Positions 35,626-44,274 of a DNA stretch of 64,000 nt are shown here, piece after piece. This DNA comes from an uncultured Clostridia bacterium (GTDB taxonomy: Bacteria; Bacillota; Clostridia; Christensenellales; Pumilibacteraceae). Position numbers and translations under genes: made by a program. Position 1 is the first letter of the stretch, and every line of letters begins with the position of its first letter. Location: the NCBI GenBank assembly GCA_944363615.1, contig CALVUQ010000006.1:1-64000 (forward strand), in the 5' to 3' direction. A model generated the notes under the pieces. That model worked only from the letters and a program-made list of their open reading frames with translations, was not told the DNA's origin and did not search any database.

Positions 35626-37677
35626 TTAAAGCGCCGATCTGAACCCTTCGATAATTTCTTCCATTCCGCCGAAAGTATCCATTCCGAGAATTCCCGCTTT
35701 TTCCACTATGCCTGCAAATTCGTCGACAAAAACTCTCAACTCGTCTTTGGTATAAAAAGACTGATACAATGCAAGCTGAAGATATCTGTAAGGTACGGAC
35801 TCTACGTCCACACGGAATTTAAGAAGCTCATACCTTTCGGGGTCGGAATCCTTTTTTTGCTCGATCGCCGCATACGCACGGCTGAATATTTCATCTACGT
35901 TAAGCATGTATCCGCGCGGGAAATTCTTGGTATTTATGTATGCTTCGTGAGAGTGCGCCTTCCATCCGAATTCCTTGTTGAGATAATTCATGTAGTGTAA
36001 TGTGGTATATTCAAGATATTCTTCCATCATTGGCGCGGCTTCGTCATAATAAACGCTTATCGCTTCATGCATAAGGCTGCGATAATCCTCGTTGACGTTC
36101 CACAAAAGTCTTGAACGCACATAATTGTCTATCGTAACAAACGAAGTGTTGCCGAAAGTGCGGCAGCCTTGATGAAAAACGTCTATATAGCCGTAATCGT
36201 AATATGCTTTAATATTGTCGTAAGCGGACATCCACTGCGGGAAAGGCGCAAGCATCTCAACGAAATTTATGCGATAATCCCATACCGCAAAGTTTGTTGC
36301 AACCGCTTTCCAGCCGTTCATGGCGTTATACGAAGCAATGTTGTTTTTCTCGTCAAGAAGCGGATAAAGGTAATAATCGCTTATGGGTGCGTACCTTATG
36401 ACTATGTTGTCCCTTGCAACCACCGACGGGTCGACGGGCGTCCAGACGGGTTTACCGTTTTCGTCCGTGCTTTTCACCGTAGGCGGATCCACTATGGACA
36501 TGTATGCAAACGTCGTAAGATATATTTCCCTCTCGGGACAGTTCTGAAGCCGCCACTTCTCCACCTCATCCGCAACCGCGTTTGCAAACCTCAGGGCTAC
36601 GCCCGAACGGCCGTATTTTTTAACGTCCGCGGTGCATTGATCGCAACTGCAGAAAACCGAGTTGTCGCTCATGCCCAGCTGGAAAAACGATTTGTCCGTT
36701 TCCACGGCGATATAGTTGTTTATGAGATTGTAGACGAACGTCCAGAACATTCCGTGCGGAGCCGAAGCGCTGTTATAACCCGCTTCGCTCCAGTCGCCTT
36801 TTTCGTATTCGTCCTTAGAGTACAGCGCTTTTGTATAGCATATCTGAGGATTGGTAGCCCCGCTGCCGCCCACACCGCCGACGTACCAATCGGGATGAGA
36901 AGCGCGGTAAACGTCGTAAGGAATTATCTGAAGCGCCAGCGACTGGTCGTGAAGCGACGCCCACCAAGTACCCTCGCCGTATTTTCCGCCGCCGGCGGTC
37001 GCGTCGTAACCGTTATTGTAAAGTCTTGCGGCGTTTTGCGGATCCTGCAAAGTATCGTAATTGTAAACGTATCTGTTCAGAAAATCCGGCCAATCTTCGT
37101 ATTTAAAGTTTTTCAGTTTAATACCTGTGGTTTTGTAATCGCCCGTCCTTATCTCGGTAGGAGCGTAATACATATAATCGATCTGCTCTTCCAAAAATCT
37201 GTAGGAGCCGTATAAAATTCCCGAAGTATTGGGCGCGACGATAAGTACGGCGTCCTTATAAGATTCGATACGGAAACCGTTTCTTGTAAGATCGCCTCTT
37301 GTATAAGTAATCCCCGAAGCGTCTGCAATCGAAGTAGCGCCGAGCGAAATAAATTTAGTATTATCGCCTATATCCGTTTCGCTTTCATAAACGACGGGCA
37401 GCATTACGTTTGATGCGTCATAAACGCGTTGCTGGATTTCGCTTGCGGCATATGAATGGGTAGGAGTAAATTCGGCCGGTAAAAGGATGGCATAATCTGT
37501 AGTGCCGTCGGGTTCGGTCAAAAACACGTCGGTGTCCGTAATCGTCTGATTTCTGCCGTTTGCTTTATCGGGAACGTAAGGCGTCTGCTCTTTATTACCG
37601 TTTCCGCAAGAAAACACCGAAACCGACAATATTACCGCAAGAAGCGTGCAGACAATTTTTTTGATTGCATTTTTCAT
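35626..37677 (-). CDS. DUF4838 domain lipoprotein, secreted paralogue (glycosidase-like)
   Basis: A 683-residue homologue of the next gene with a lipoprotein signal peptide (lipobox SVFSC, Cys24), so it is anchored outside the membrane. After a short linker come the GH67N/GH20b-like domain (residues ~60-205) and the DUF4838 barrel (~205-660), again with the SDN...CSCDQC segment. Residues 237-432 are nearly identical to the cytoplasmic copy. Likely a carbohydrate-active enzyme working on a surface-bound or polymer substrate while the paralogue finishes the imported product. Start ATG with AGAGGTG. Confidence 0.82.
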   Translation of the reverse strand: MKNAIKKIVCTLLAVILSVSVFSCGNGNKEQTPYVPDKANGRNQTITDTDVFLTEPDGTTDYAILLPAEFTPTHSYAASEIQQRVYDASNVMLPVVYESETDIGDNTKFISLGATSIADASGITYTRGDLTRNGFRIESYKDAVLIVAPNTSGILYGSYRFLEEQIDYMYYAPTEIRTGDYKTTGIKLKNFKYEDWPDFLNRYVYNYDTLQDPQNAARLYNNGYDATAGGGKYGEGTWWASLHDQSLALQIIPYDVYRASHPDWYVGGVGGSGATNPQICYTKALYSKDEYEKGDWSEAGYNSASAPHGMFWTFVYNLINNYIAVETDKSFFQLGMSDNSVFCSCDQCTADVKKYGRSGVALRFANAVADEVEKWRLQNCPEREIYLTTFAYMSIVDPPTVKSTDENGKPVWTPVDPSVVARDNIVIRYAPISDYYLYPLLDEKNNIASYNAMNGWKAVATNFAVWDYRINFVEMLAPFPQWMSAYDNIKAYYDYGYIDVFHQGCRTFGNTSFVTIDNYVRSRLLWNVNEDYRSLMHEAISVYYDEAAPMMEEYLEYTTLHYMNYLNKEFGWKAHSHEAYINTKNFPRGYMLNVDEIFSRAYAAIEQKKDSDPERYELLKFRVDVESVPYRYLQLALYQSFYTKDELRVFVDEFAGIVEKAGILGMDTFGGMEEIIEGFRSAL
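36382..36968. repeat. Near-identical tract, copy 2 (gene conversion)
   Basis: Partner of 34448-35034, in direct orientation 1,934 bp away, inside the lipoprotein DUF4838 gene. Confidence 0.95.
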
Positions 37678-37691
37678 ATTGTCACCTCTGC

Positions 37692-40544
37692 TTATTTTTC
37701 CGTCACTTCAATAGCAAACTTAAGCCACTGGGCGTTAAAATCGCTATCGTAAGCATGATAATACACAACGTATTTACCGGGTCTGTCGGGAGTGAAAGTC
37801 ACGCCCGAGTTGTCTGCGTTGTCGGTAGTATTTACTGCGCTTCCGCCGGGATTAGTCACAAGGACGTGTACTTCTATGGCTTCTCCCGCGCTGTTGAGCG
37901 CCGTTGCGCCGGGAAGAATAATTTCTTCGCCGACTTTACCCCACTCCTGCACCGAACCCGACATTGAAATCGTGGGCTTGGTGAGATTGTTGCAATAGAT
38001 ATTTACGGGATAGGCGATACTGTTTCCCGACGCGTCCTGGCCGAATGCCTGCAAAACGTATACGCCGTGATTGGTAGCCGTAAACTGAATCGGTCCGTTG
38101 TGAGAAACTATCACTTCATCATTGTATTTGACCGTGATTGTCGCTTCGCACTTACCGCTGAAAACGTCGAAAAGACGGAATTCGGGCACGTTTACGACAT
38201 CGCCTATATTCACGGAAGTAACAAGTTCGCCCATTATTTTGACTACGGGACGGCTGTTATCTGTCGCAGCGTAGTTGAAGTTAGAGTGCTGACAAAGTGA
38301 GCGAATCTGAATGACCGCATCATTACGCGTAGTTTTAACAATGAGTTTTGCAAATACGTAACCCTCGGTAAAACCGTCGAAAGGTTCGCCGTTGTCGTAT
38401 TCGGTGACCTGAGCTAATTTTTCGCCCAAGTTATACAAAGAACCGTTATTAAACGAAAGCGAAAAAGGCTTTGACACGTCAAATGAACTTTTCACTTCGT
38501 AACTTTTCCCTTCAAAAATGATTTTGCCGGTATAACGCGTACTTCCTTCCATTCTTACGGTTATGCTTTGCGTAATATCGTCTTTATCGGTAAGCACAAG
38601 TTCGGCATATTCCACAGCCTGATATGCGTCACCCGCGTTTTCAACGGTGTCGGGAGAGTTGTTGGTAAACCTTATTTCAAAGTTATCCGCCATCAAAGGA
38701 TTTATAAAGCTTATCGAACCTGCCTTGGAAGTACTGTCGGAACGGAACCTTATTACGTTATCCTGATTGATAACAGTCATATTGTCCGTAACGAAATAAT
38801 CTCTTACATATCTGGCGTCAATGACGTTTATGGAAAATTCTTTGCTTATTACACCCGTACCTTTATGCGCGCGGACTTCCAGCTTAAGTATATTTTCGCC
38901 TGCCGTATCGGAGGAAAAAGACATACTTTCAAGCGCCGTGAATTCCGATTCACCGGGCTTTTTAAGGTATGCGGTAACTATTGCGTCCACGGGTGAAATA
39001 TAAGAATACCAGTCTTCCGCTTTAAACGAAGGTATATCGAAGACATAATTCCTGGCTAATATTTCGGGTATGTACGGCCACTCTACAATAGGCGTGTTAT
39101 TTACGTTTGCCACGCTGTAAAAATCATAGTAAACATAATTTTCAAGATAATCGTAAACAACGTATCTTATACGGTACACGCCTTGTTTGTCTGCAAGAAA
39201 TTTTCCGTTTAAGTCCAAAGTAATTTGTTTTCCGTCCGGGTCCGTAATTTCGACGCGATAACCCTTGCCTACAGTGCCGCCGCTGATTTCCGCGTTAGGG
39301 CAATAAACGTATTCGCCCATGCTGATATTGACGGGCAATTCTCCGTCGAATACCGCCGACAAAGGAACAAGTTTATCCGCTACCGTAATATCAATCAGTT
39401 TTTCGCCTGAATTTCCCGACTTGTCGAAAGCCCGTGCGACTATTGTATAAACTCCGGCCTTATCGGGAATAAAGCTGCCGCCCTCCAAAGCGTATTCCTT
39501 TTCCAAAGCCGTACCGTAATCGTAATAAACTTTTATATCGATTTGTTCCACCACTCCGTCGCAATCGTCGTATGCAAAAATTTCGGGCACGGGGAAAGGC
39601 GTTAATTTTTCACCCTGTACGTTTTCGTCAAAACCTGCATAAGGCTCTATTTGCGGTCCCTCGGTATCGGAAAAATCTTCGCCTAAAAACGCCCCGTTAA
39701 AGGAAAGTATTGCGATTTTTGCTTCTTTCGCCAATAAATCCATGAATCTTAAGGAAACTTTTACTTCGTTTGAAGAAAAGCCGCTCCAAGGTTCGTTGCC
39801 GTTAAGGTCGTCTTTATAGTCAAGGTCGCGTATGACGTGGTGGTCCAGATTACGGCTGGGATAAGCATAAGCTGCGTTCTCGTCAGGATCAAAACTATAT
39901 CCGCCGGCATATTTTGCGCCGTTGAAAATACCGTTAAACGGCTGACGAACCTGTAGTCCGAAGCCTTTCTGAAATGTCCCGTTTAAAAACTTTCCCTGCA
40001 CCGTTTGTCCGTTGCCGCCCGCAAGCGCGCTTGTTTCATAATTGTTGTCCGTCCTGATTATAGTCTGATAAGTAAGGGTTTTTGTGGGATCTGAAACGTC
40101 GGTCAGGACAACTTCTATCCCCGAAAAATCGGTAATCGGAGCCGTGTTTATCGAATTAGGCTTGACGCTTGGATCATAAGAACCGGGTATAACCAGAAAT
40201 TCTATGAAATTAAAGTCTATATCCATCTTATCAAGCCGCAAAATGGGTTGAAACTCAAACGTGGTATCCGATTCGGTTGCGGTAAGCACAAGCGGCTTAG
40301 AGTTTTCAACGGCATATACTTCGCCGTTTCTCGAATACAACAGTGAGTGAAAATCCGAGTTGATTTCCTCATAAGCAACCGTACCGTTTTCCGAAGTCAC
40401 GTAATTTTCAATTGAGAGTGCCGCATTAAGTTTATCCTTAGAAGTATTACCAGGACTTTTTGTACCGACTTTTGCGCATGCAACAAACAGGCAAGAAAAA
40501 ACAAGCAATAAAAGCGCTGAAAACACAAAAATTTTCTTTTTCAT
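37692..40544 (-). CDS. Multidomain lipoprotein with two jelly-roll-like modules and Ig-like repeats
   Basis: A 950-residue lipoprotein (signal peptide, lipobox LFVAC, Cys23). Residues ~60-285 and ~590-755 look like copies of a module also present in the two large surface proteins of this operon, each closing with a W/F-x-GF-x-x-x-x-V strand and a run ending I.I.S.NG or I.I.SL. Between and after are Ig-like/DUF5011-type domains (~293-390, ~395-480, ~765-945) with the recurrent D..G.Y.I...A.D..GN motif. No catalytic motif was found. Its place just after the ABC permeases suggests substrate capture or presentation at the membrane. Confidence 0.8.
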   Translation of the reverse strand: MKKKIFVFSALLLLVFSCLFVACAKVGTKSPGNTSKDKLNAALSIENYVTSENGTVAYEEINSDFHSLLYSRNGEVYAVENSKPLVLTATESDTTFEFQPILRLDKMDIDFNFIEFLVIPGSYDPSVKPNSINTAPITDFSGIEVVLTDVSDPTKTLTYQTIIRTDNNYETSALAGGNGQTVQGKFLNGTFQKGFGLQVRQPFNGIFNGAKYAGGYSFDPDENAAYAYPSRNLDHHVIRDLDYKDDLNGNEPWSGFSSNEVKVSLRFMDLLAKEAKIAILSFNGAFLGEDFSDTEGPQIEPYAGFDENVQGEKLTPFPVPEIFAYDDCDGVVEQIDIKVYYDYGTALEKEYALEGGSFIPDKAGVYTIVARAFDKSGNSGEKLIDITVADKLVPLSAVFDGELPVNISMGEYVYCPNAEISGGTVGKGYRVEITDPDGKQITLDLNGKFLADKQGVYRIRYVVYDYLENYVYYDFYSVANVNNTPIVEWPYIPEILARNYVFDIPSFKAEDWYSYISPVDAIVTAYLKKPGESEFTALESMSFSSDTAGENILKLEVRAHKGTGVISKEFSINVIDARYVRDYFVTDNMTVINQDNVIRFRSDSTSKAGSISFINPLMADNFEIRFTNNSPDTVENAGDAYQAVEYAELVLTDKDDITQSITVRMEGSTRYTGKIIFEGKSYEVKSSFDVSKPFSLSFNNGSLYNLGEKLAQVTEYDNGEPFDGFTEGYVFAKLIVKTTRNDAVIQIRSLCQHSNFNYAATDNSRPVVKIMGELVTSVNIGDVVNVPEFRLFDVFSGKCEATITVKYNDEVIVSHNGPIQFTATNHGVYVLQAFGQDASGNSIAYPVNIYCNNLTKPTISMSGSVQEWGKVGEEIILPGATALNSAGEAIEVHVLVTNPGGSAVNTTDNADNSGVTFTPDRPGKYVVYYHAYDSDFNAQWLKFAIEVTEK

Positions 40545-40560
40545 AATATCTCCCTCATTT

Positions 40561-41457
40561 TTAACCTTTTAATCCGCCTACGGCAACGGCGCCCATAAGT
40601 TTGTTTCTGAAAGCTATGAACAAAAGCAGAATGGGCAAAACCACCAATGCGCACGCAGCCATAAGATAATTGGTGCCGCTTACCGCATTGACATTGCTGA
40701 ACTGGAAAGCATAAAGTCCGTAAGCCGCCATCGGGAACGAAGGCAGATATATCATGGAAGTCTGCCAGTCATTCCAGATTCCTATAAAAGTCATCAGCGA
40801 CAGCGCCAGAATCGTAACTTTGGCAAGCGGAAGCATTATCGTAAACATAACTCTTGCATGGCTTGCCCCGTCTATAAACGCCGCTTCTGCATATTCCCAT
40901 GAAATGCCTTTGAAAGTCGCGTAAAAAATCAGAAAATTGGTGCCCGTAAACGAAGCTTTCATTATAATAAGTCCTAAAACGTTATCGTAAAAACCGATAT
41001 TGTTCATGAGATTTATCATAGAAGGAAGGTTGCCTACGATGGGAATAATCATGGTGACGATAACCGTACTGTAAAGCACTTTCCCGAAGAAAAACTTATA
41101 TTTTGCAACCACATAAGCCGTCACGCAATGCGACAAAGTAGTAACGAAAGTACAGGCAATCGAATAAACGAACGAATTGAGGAACATTTCCGGAAGATAT
41201 ACGTTGCGCGGGGCTCTTCCGTCTGAATAGCTTACTTTTATGAACATCTTTTCAAAAACGTCTATGTAGTTTCTGAATTCCCAGCCGCCGTGATACTTAC
41301 CCGGAAGTCCGAAAGGATTCAGAATAAAATCGACGCGGGTTTTAAGCGAGGATATGAGAACCCATATAAACGGAACGATAAGCGACAGACAATAAAGGAT
41401 AAGCAACACCAAGAAAAGTACGGCAAAAGGCTGACGCGAAATTTTTTCTTTTACCAT
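40561..41457 (-). CDS. Carbohydrate ABC transporter permease (MalG type)
   Basis: A 298-residue inner permease of the CUT1 sugar importer class: six membrane helices, cytoplasmic N-terminus and the EAA loop EYAEAAFIDGASHARVMFTIMLPLAK, here with residues placed as in MalG (EAA...G.......I..P). C-terminal GGLKG is typical. ATG with GAGGAGG. Works with the MalF-type permease and the binding protein encoded just upstream; an ATPase must come from elsewhere. Confidence 0.93.
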   Translation of the reverse strand: MVKEKISRQPFAVLFLVLLILYCLSLIVPFIWVLISSLKTRVDFILNPFGLPGKYHGGWEFRNYIDVFEKMFIKVSYSDGRAPRNVYLPEMFLNSFVYSIACTFVTTLSHCVTAYVVAKYKFFFGKVLYSTVIVTMIIPIVGNLPSMINLMNNIGFYDNVLGLIIMKASFTGTNFLIFYATFKGISWEYAEAAFIDGASHARVMFTIMLPLAKVTILALSLMTFIGIWNDWQTSMIYLPSFPMAAYGLYAFQFSNVNAVSGTNYLMAACALVVLPILLLFIAFRNKLMGAVAVGGLKG

Positions 41458-41472
41458 GTTTTACCCTCCTCT

Positions 41473-42546
41473 TCAGAATTCCGCATTCGTTCCGAATTTT
41501 TCCAGCAGATATTTCGCAAGCAAAGTTATCGGAGCGACAAACAAAGTAAACAGTAATCCCGCGGCGGACGCAAACGGATAATCCGCAAGCTGAGCAGTAT
41601 CGCCCACAACCTTTACGAACAAATAATATCCGTAAGTATACAAATACTGAGGAGCGTTACCGCCGTAAAAAGTATACAAACCCGCCTGATTGGTGAAAAT
41701 TCCGGCAATACCCGTCACAAGGAAGACCGTAATCGTCGGGAAAATCAACGGAACGGTTATCTTCCAGAATTCCTTCCACATTCCCAACCCCTCGAGTTTT
41801 CCGTATTCGATAAGCGAGTCCGGTATACGGCTCATGGCACCGGTATACAGGATTATTCCGCTGCCCAGTCCGAACCAGATATTGTAAAATATTATTACCG
41901 ACCATGCCGTCTGCTGCGATTTAAACAAATCGGGAACGTTTTGCACACCGAACAAATTAAGCAAAGAAGGCACTGCGCGGTCCACGAAATATTTATACAT
42001 TATCGTCATTACTACACTGGACACAATACTGGGTACGTAAAGAAAGATCTTAAACATACCCGAAAGCGGTATCTTTTTGTACACGAAAAAGGAACTCATT
42101 ATATGCAGCGGCATACAGATAAACAAGCCTATGGCATACAGAATAAAAGAGTTCTTTGTCGCAAACTGCAAAGTAAAATCCGTACCTATCTGTCTGATAA
42201 ACTCTTTAAAATGCCCGAATCCTATAAAATGATATTCGCCTGTGGCAATGTCGTACTGTTTGAACGCAAGCAATATGGAGTTTATGTTGACGCCGATATA
42301 GAAAACGCAGAACTGTATTACGGGAATTATAAGCACGCAGAACAAAAACAGATTCTTTGCAAAATTTTTACTTTTAGCCGATCTTATTTTTTTCTTCCTG
42401 TTCTTTTTAAGATTGTACAGCCTTACGGATAAATTGTAAAAGAATAATTTAATCGCTCTGCCGACTTTCCCCATTCGTTCGGAAATTTTTTCCTTTACGG
42501 TCGCTTTTTTCTCTAAATCCGGATTCAAATTTTTTGATTTTCTCAT
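41473..42546 (-). CDS. Sugar ABC transporter permease (MalF type) with basic N-terminal extension
   Basis: A 357-residue CUT1 permease. Residues 1-65 are an unusual lysine/arginine-rich cytoplasmic extension; then six helices, with the EAA-like loop LIEYGKLEGLGMWKEFWKI and VPLIFPT. It forms the heterodimeric channel with the MalG-type permease. ATG preceded by GAGGGATAAATA; genes are 15-24 bp apart in this block, indicating one transcript. Confidence 0.92.
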   Translation of the reverse strand: MRKSKNLNPDLEKKATVKEKISERMGKVGRAIKLFFYNLSVRLYNLKKNRKKKIRSAKSKNFAKNLFLFCVLIIPVIQFCVFYIGVNINSILLAFKQYDIATGEYHFIGFGHFKEFIRQIGTDFTLQFATKNSFILYAIGLFICMPLHIMSSFFVYKKIPLSGMFKIFLYVPSIVSSVVMTIMYKYFVDRAVPSLLNLFGVQNVPDLFKSQQTAWSVIIFYNIWFGLGSGIILYTGAMSRIPDSLIEYGKLEGLGMWKEFWKITVPLIFPTITVFLVTGIAGIFTNQAGLYTFYGGNAPQYLYTYGYYLFVKVVGDTAQLADYPFASAAGLLFTLFVAPITLLAKYLLEKFGTNAEF

Positions 42547-42570
42547 TATTTATCCCTCGGGACCTGTTCT

Positions 42571-44190
42571 TCAGTTGCCAACCGCTATTTTACTCAGCCA
42601 CACTTCTTCGCTCATGGTTTCCCTTAACGCGGTCATGTATTCGTCAACGGTAAGTGTCGGATAAGTTCTGAAATTTCCTATAGGATCGGACAGAGTTTTA
42701 CCGTCCCTTGTGTTGGCCTTCCATTTCCAGTCGCTCTCAAAAAACTGCTCGTTTTTATAAATATAGGGATTGGCGCAGGTATGATAAACTATATCGCTGT
42801 TACCGCCGAACGCACCCCAAAGCGACTGATAATAATCGGGCATTGCGGCAAGCTGCTCGTCTTTCATTTCGTAATCGAGCGCTCTGGGCATACCGGAATA
42901 CTGAGTGCACATCTGAAGCGCTTCGTCAGACTGAAGATATGCAAAGAATTTTTTTGCACCTTCGGCTTCTTTTGCGTTCTTTTTCACGAAAACCGAAGTA
43001 TAGAACGAAGAAGCAAAATATGTAGCTTTAGTCGCCGGAGAGCCTTCATACTTCGGGAAAGGCATAATGCCGAACCTTCTGTTGGCATATTCGTCCGACA
43101 TCGCCGCCATATCGTTGAACGTGTCTTTTGCTTCGTTGTACCAATGCGCGCCGTCGATGATAAACGCAACGCGCTTACCAAGTCCCAGACTTTCGTTGAC
43201 TACTGAAAGGAGGTATTCGGATTGCGTCGTCATAAACGACATGGAAGCGGTGCCCGATTGCGAATGATAATAATCGGGATTGTTTGCAAGCGTGTAGGCA
43301 AATTCCAGTGCTTTTTTCCTACCCGTCATATTCATAAGCAGATATGCCTTTTGCGGAGTAATCTTGGTGGGTTCGCTGTCGCCTTCAAACGTGTATTCGC
43401 CTGACATCGTTTTAACGAGGTCGAAATTAGCCTTGCCTTCGTAAGCGGCGTACATAGAATAAATCAGATTACTTGTATAGGACGTCTGGTCGGACCAGAT
43501 GAAAGGCGTTACTCCTTCATTGACCATATAATTGCACAGATTCCAGAACTCGTCAATCGTAACGGGCAAACCGTCATCGTAAGTGCCGGCGATTCCGTCC
43601 TGTCCCACGCTTTTGGGCTGAGTCCCTTCTATTCCCTTGGTCCAGTTGCCCGAAGCGTCATAATAGAAGCCCTTTTTCTCAAAAAGGTCTATATCGTAGG
43701 AAATGCCGTAAATTCCGCCCCCGAAAGGCGCCGCAAAGTATTTGCCGAGGTTGTTGTATCCCTTATAGAATTCGTCGAGATCTTCCCACATCTTATCGGC
43801 GATACTCTCCTCGTCGGAAACGCCTATTCCGAGGTCCTTTAACGGGGTAGTCATTTCGGTCGTGACGTCCATCAGAAGGTCCTGAGAAAGGTAATCGTAT
43901 AGATATACCGGCGCGACGAAAACGTCCTGAGGCAACACGTCTATCGTCCCAAGAAGAGTGGACATGTAATATTTTTTGTCGCCGTCCACCAAGACCTTGT
44001 ATTGAGGATTTTTCTTTTCGAATTCAGCCGCAGCCTTATCCAGCCATTCCTGTCCCCAACCGCCGTTGTAAATACCGACCTGTATAACAATTTTGTCGCC
44101 GTATTGATTGGGTCCTTTCGGTCCGCAACCGACAAACGACCACAGCGCAAGCATTGCCACGATAAAAACAGCCATGAATTTTTTAAGCAT
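42571..44190 (-). CDS. Extracellular sugar-binding lipoprotein of ABC transporter
   Basis: A 539-residue solute-binding protein (CUT1, cluster B). Lipobox SFVGC gives Cys22 as the lipidated residue. Seen: IQVGIYNGGWGQEWLDKAAAEFEKKNP at the start of the mature lobe (only partly quoted motifs: EWLDKAAAEFEK), a central hinge region with ISYDIDLF, and aromatic residues common in sugar sites. Longer than maltose-binding protein, as often seen for oligosaccharide binders. ATG with AAGGAGA. First gene of the transporter block; preceded by a 77-bp gap holding a hairpin. Confidence 0.9.
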   Translation of the reverse strand: MLKKFMAVFIVAMLALWSFVGCGPKGPNQYGDKIVIQVGIYNGGWGQEWLDKAAAEFEKKNPQYKVLVDGDKKYYMSTLLGTIDVLPQDVFVAPVYLYDYLSQDLLMDVTTEMTTPLKDLGIGVSDEESIADKMWEDLDEFYKGYNNLGKYFAAPFGGGIYGISYDIDLFEKKGFYYDASGNWTKGIEGTQPKSVGQDGIAGTYDDGLPVTIDEFWNLCNYMVNEGVTPFIWSDQTSYTSNLIYSMYAAYEGKANFDLVKTMSGEYTFEGDSEPTKITPQKAYLLMNMTGRKKALEFAYTLANNPDYYHSQSGTASMSFMTTQSEYLLSVVNESLGLGKRVAFIIDGAHWYNEAKDTFNDMAAMSDEYANRRFGIMPFPKYEGSPATKATYFASSFYTSVFVKKNAKEAEGAKKFFAYLQSDEALQMCTQYSGMPRALDYEMKDEQLAAMPDYYQSLWGAFGGNSDIVYHTCANPYIYKNEQFFESDWKWKANTRDGKTLSDPIGNFRTYPTLTVDEYMTALRETMSEEVWLSKIAVGN

Positions 44191-44247
44191 TTTCTTTCTC
44201 CTTGCAATTATTTATTTGTTTTTTATATAAACCCTCATTAGCGACGT

Positions 44248-44274
44248 CGAATGAAAAAATCGTTTTATCATTCG
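44248..44274 (-). other. Intercistronic hairpin before the binding-protein gene
   Basis: CGAATGA / TCATTCG perfect 7-bp stem whose one arm includes the stop codon of the surface-protein gene. Could act as an mRNA stabiliser or partial terminator between surface and transporter genes. Confidence 0.4.
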
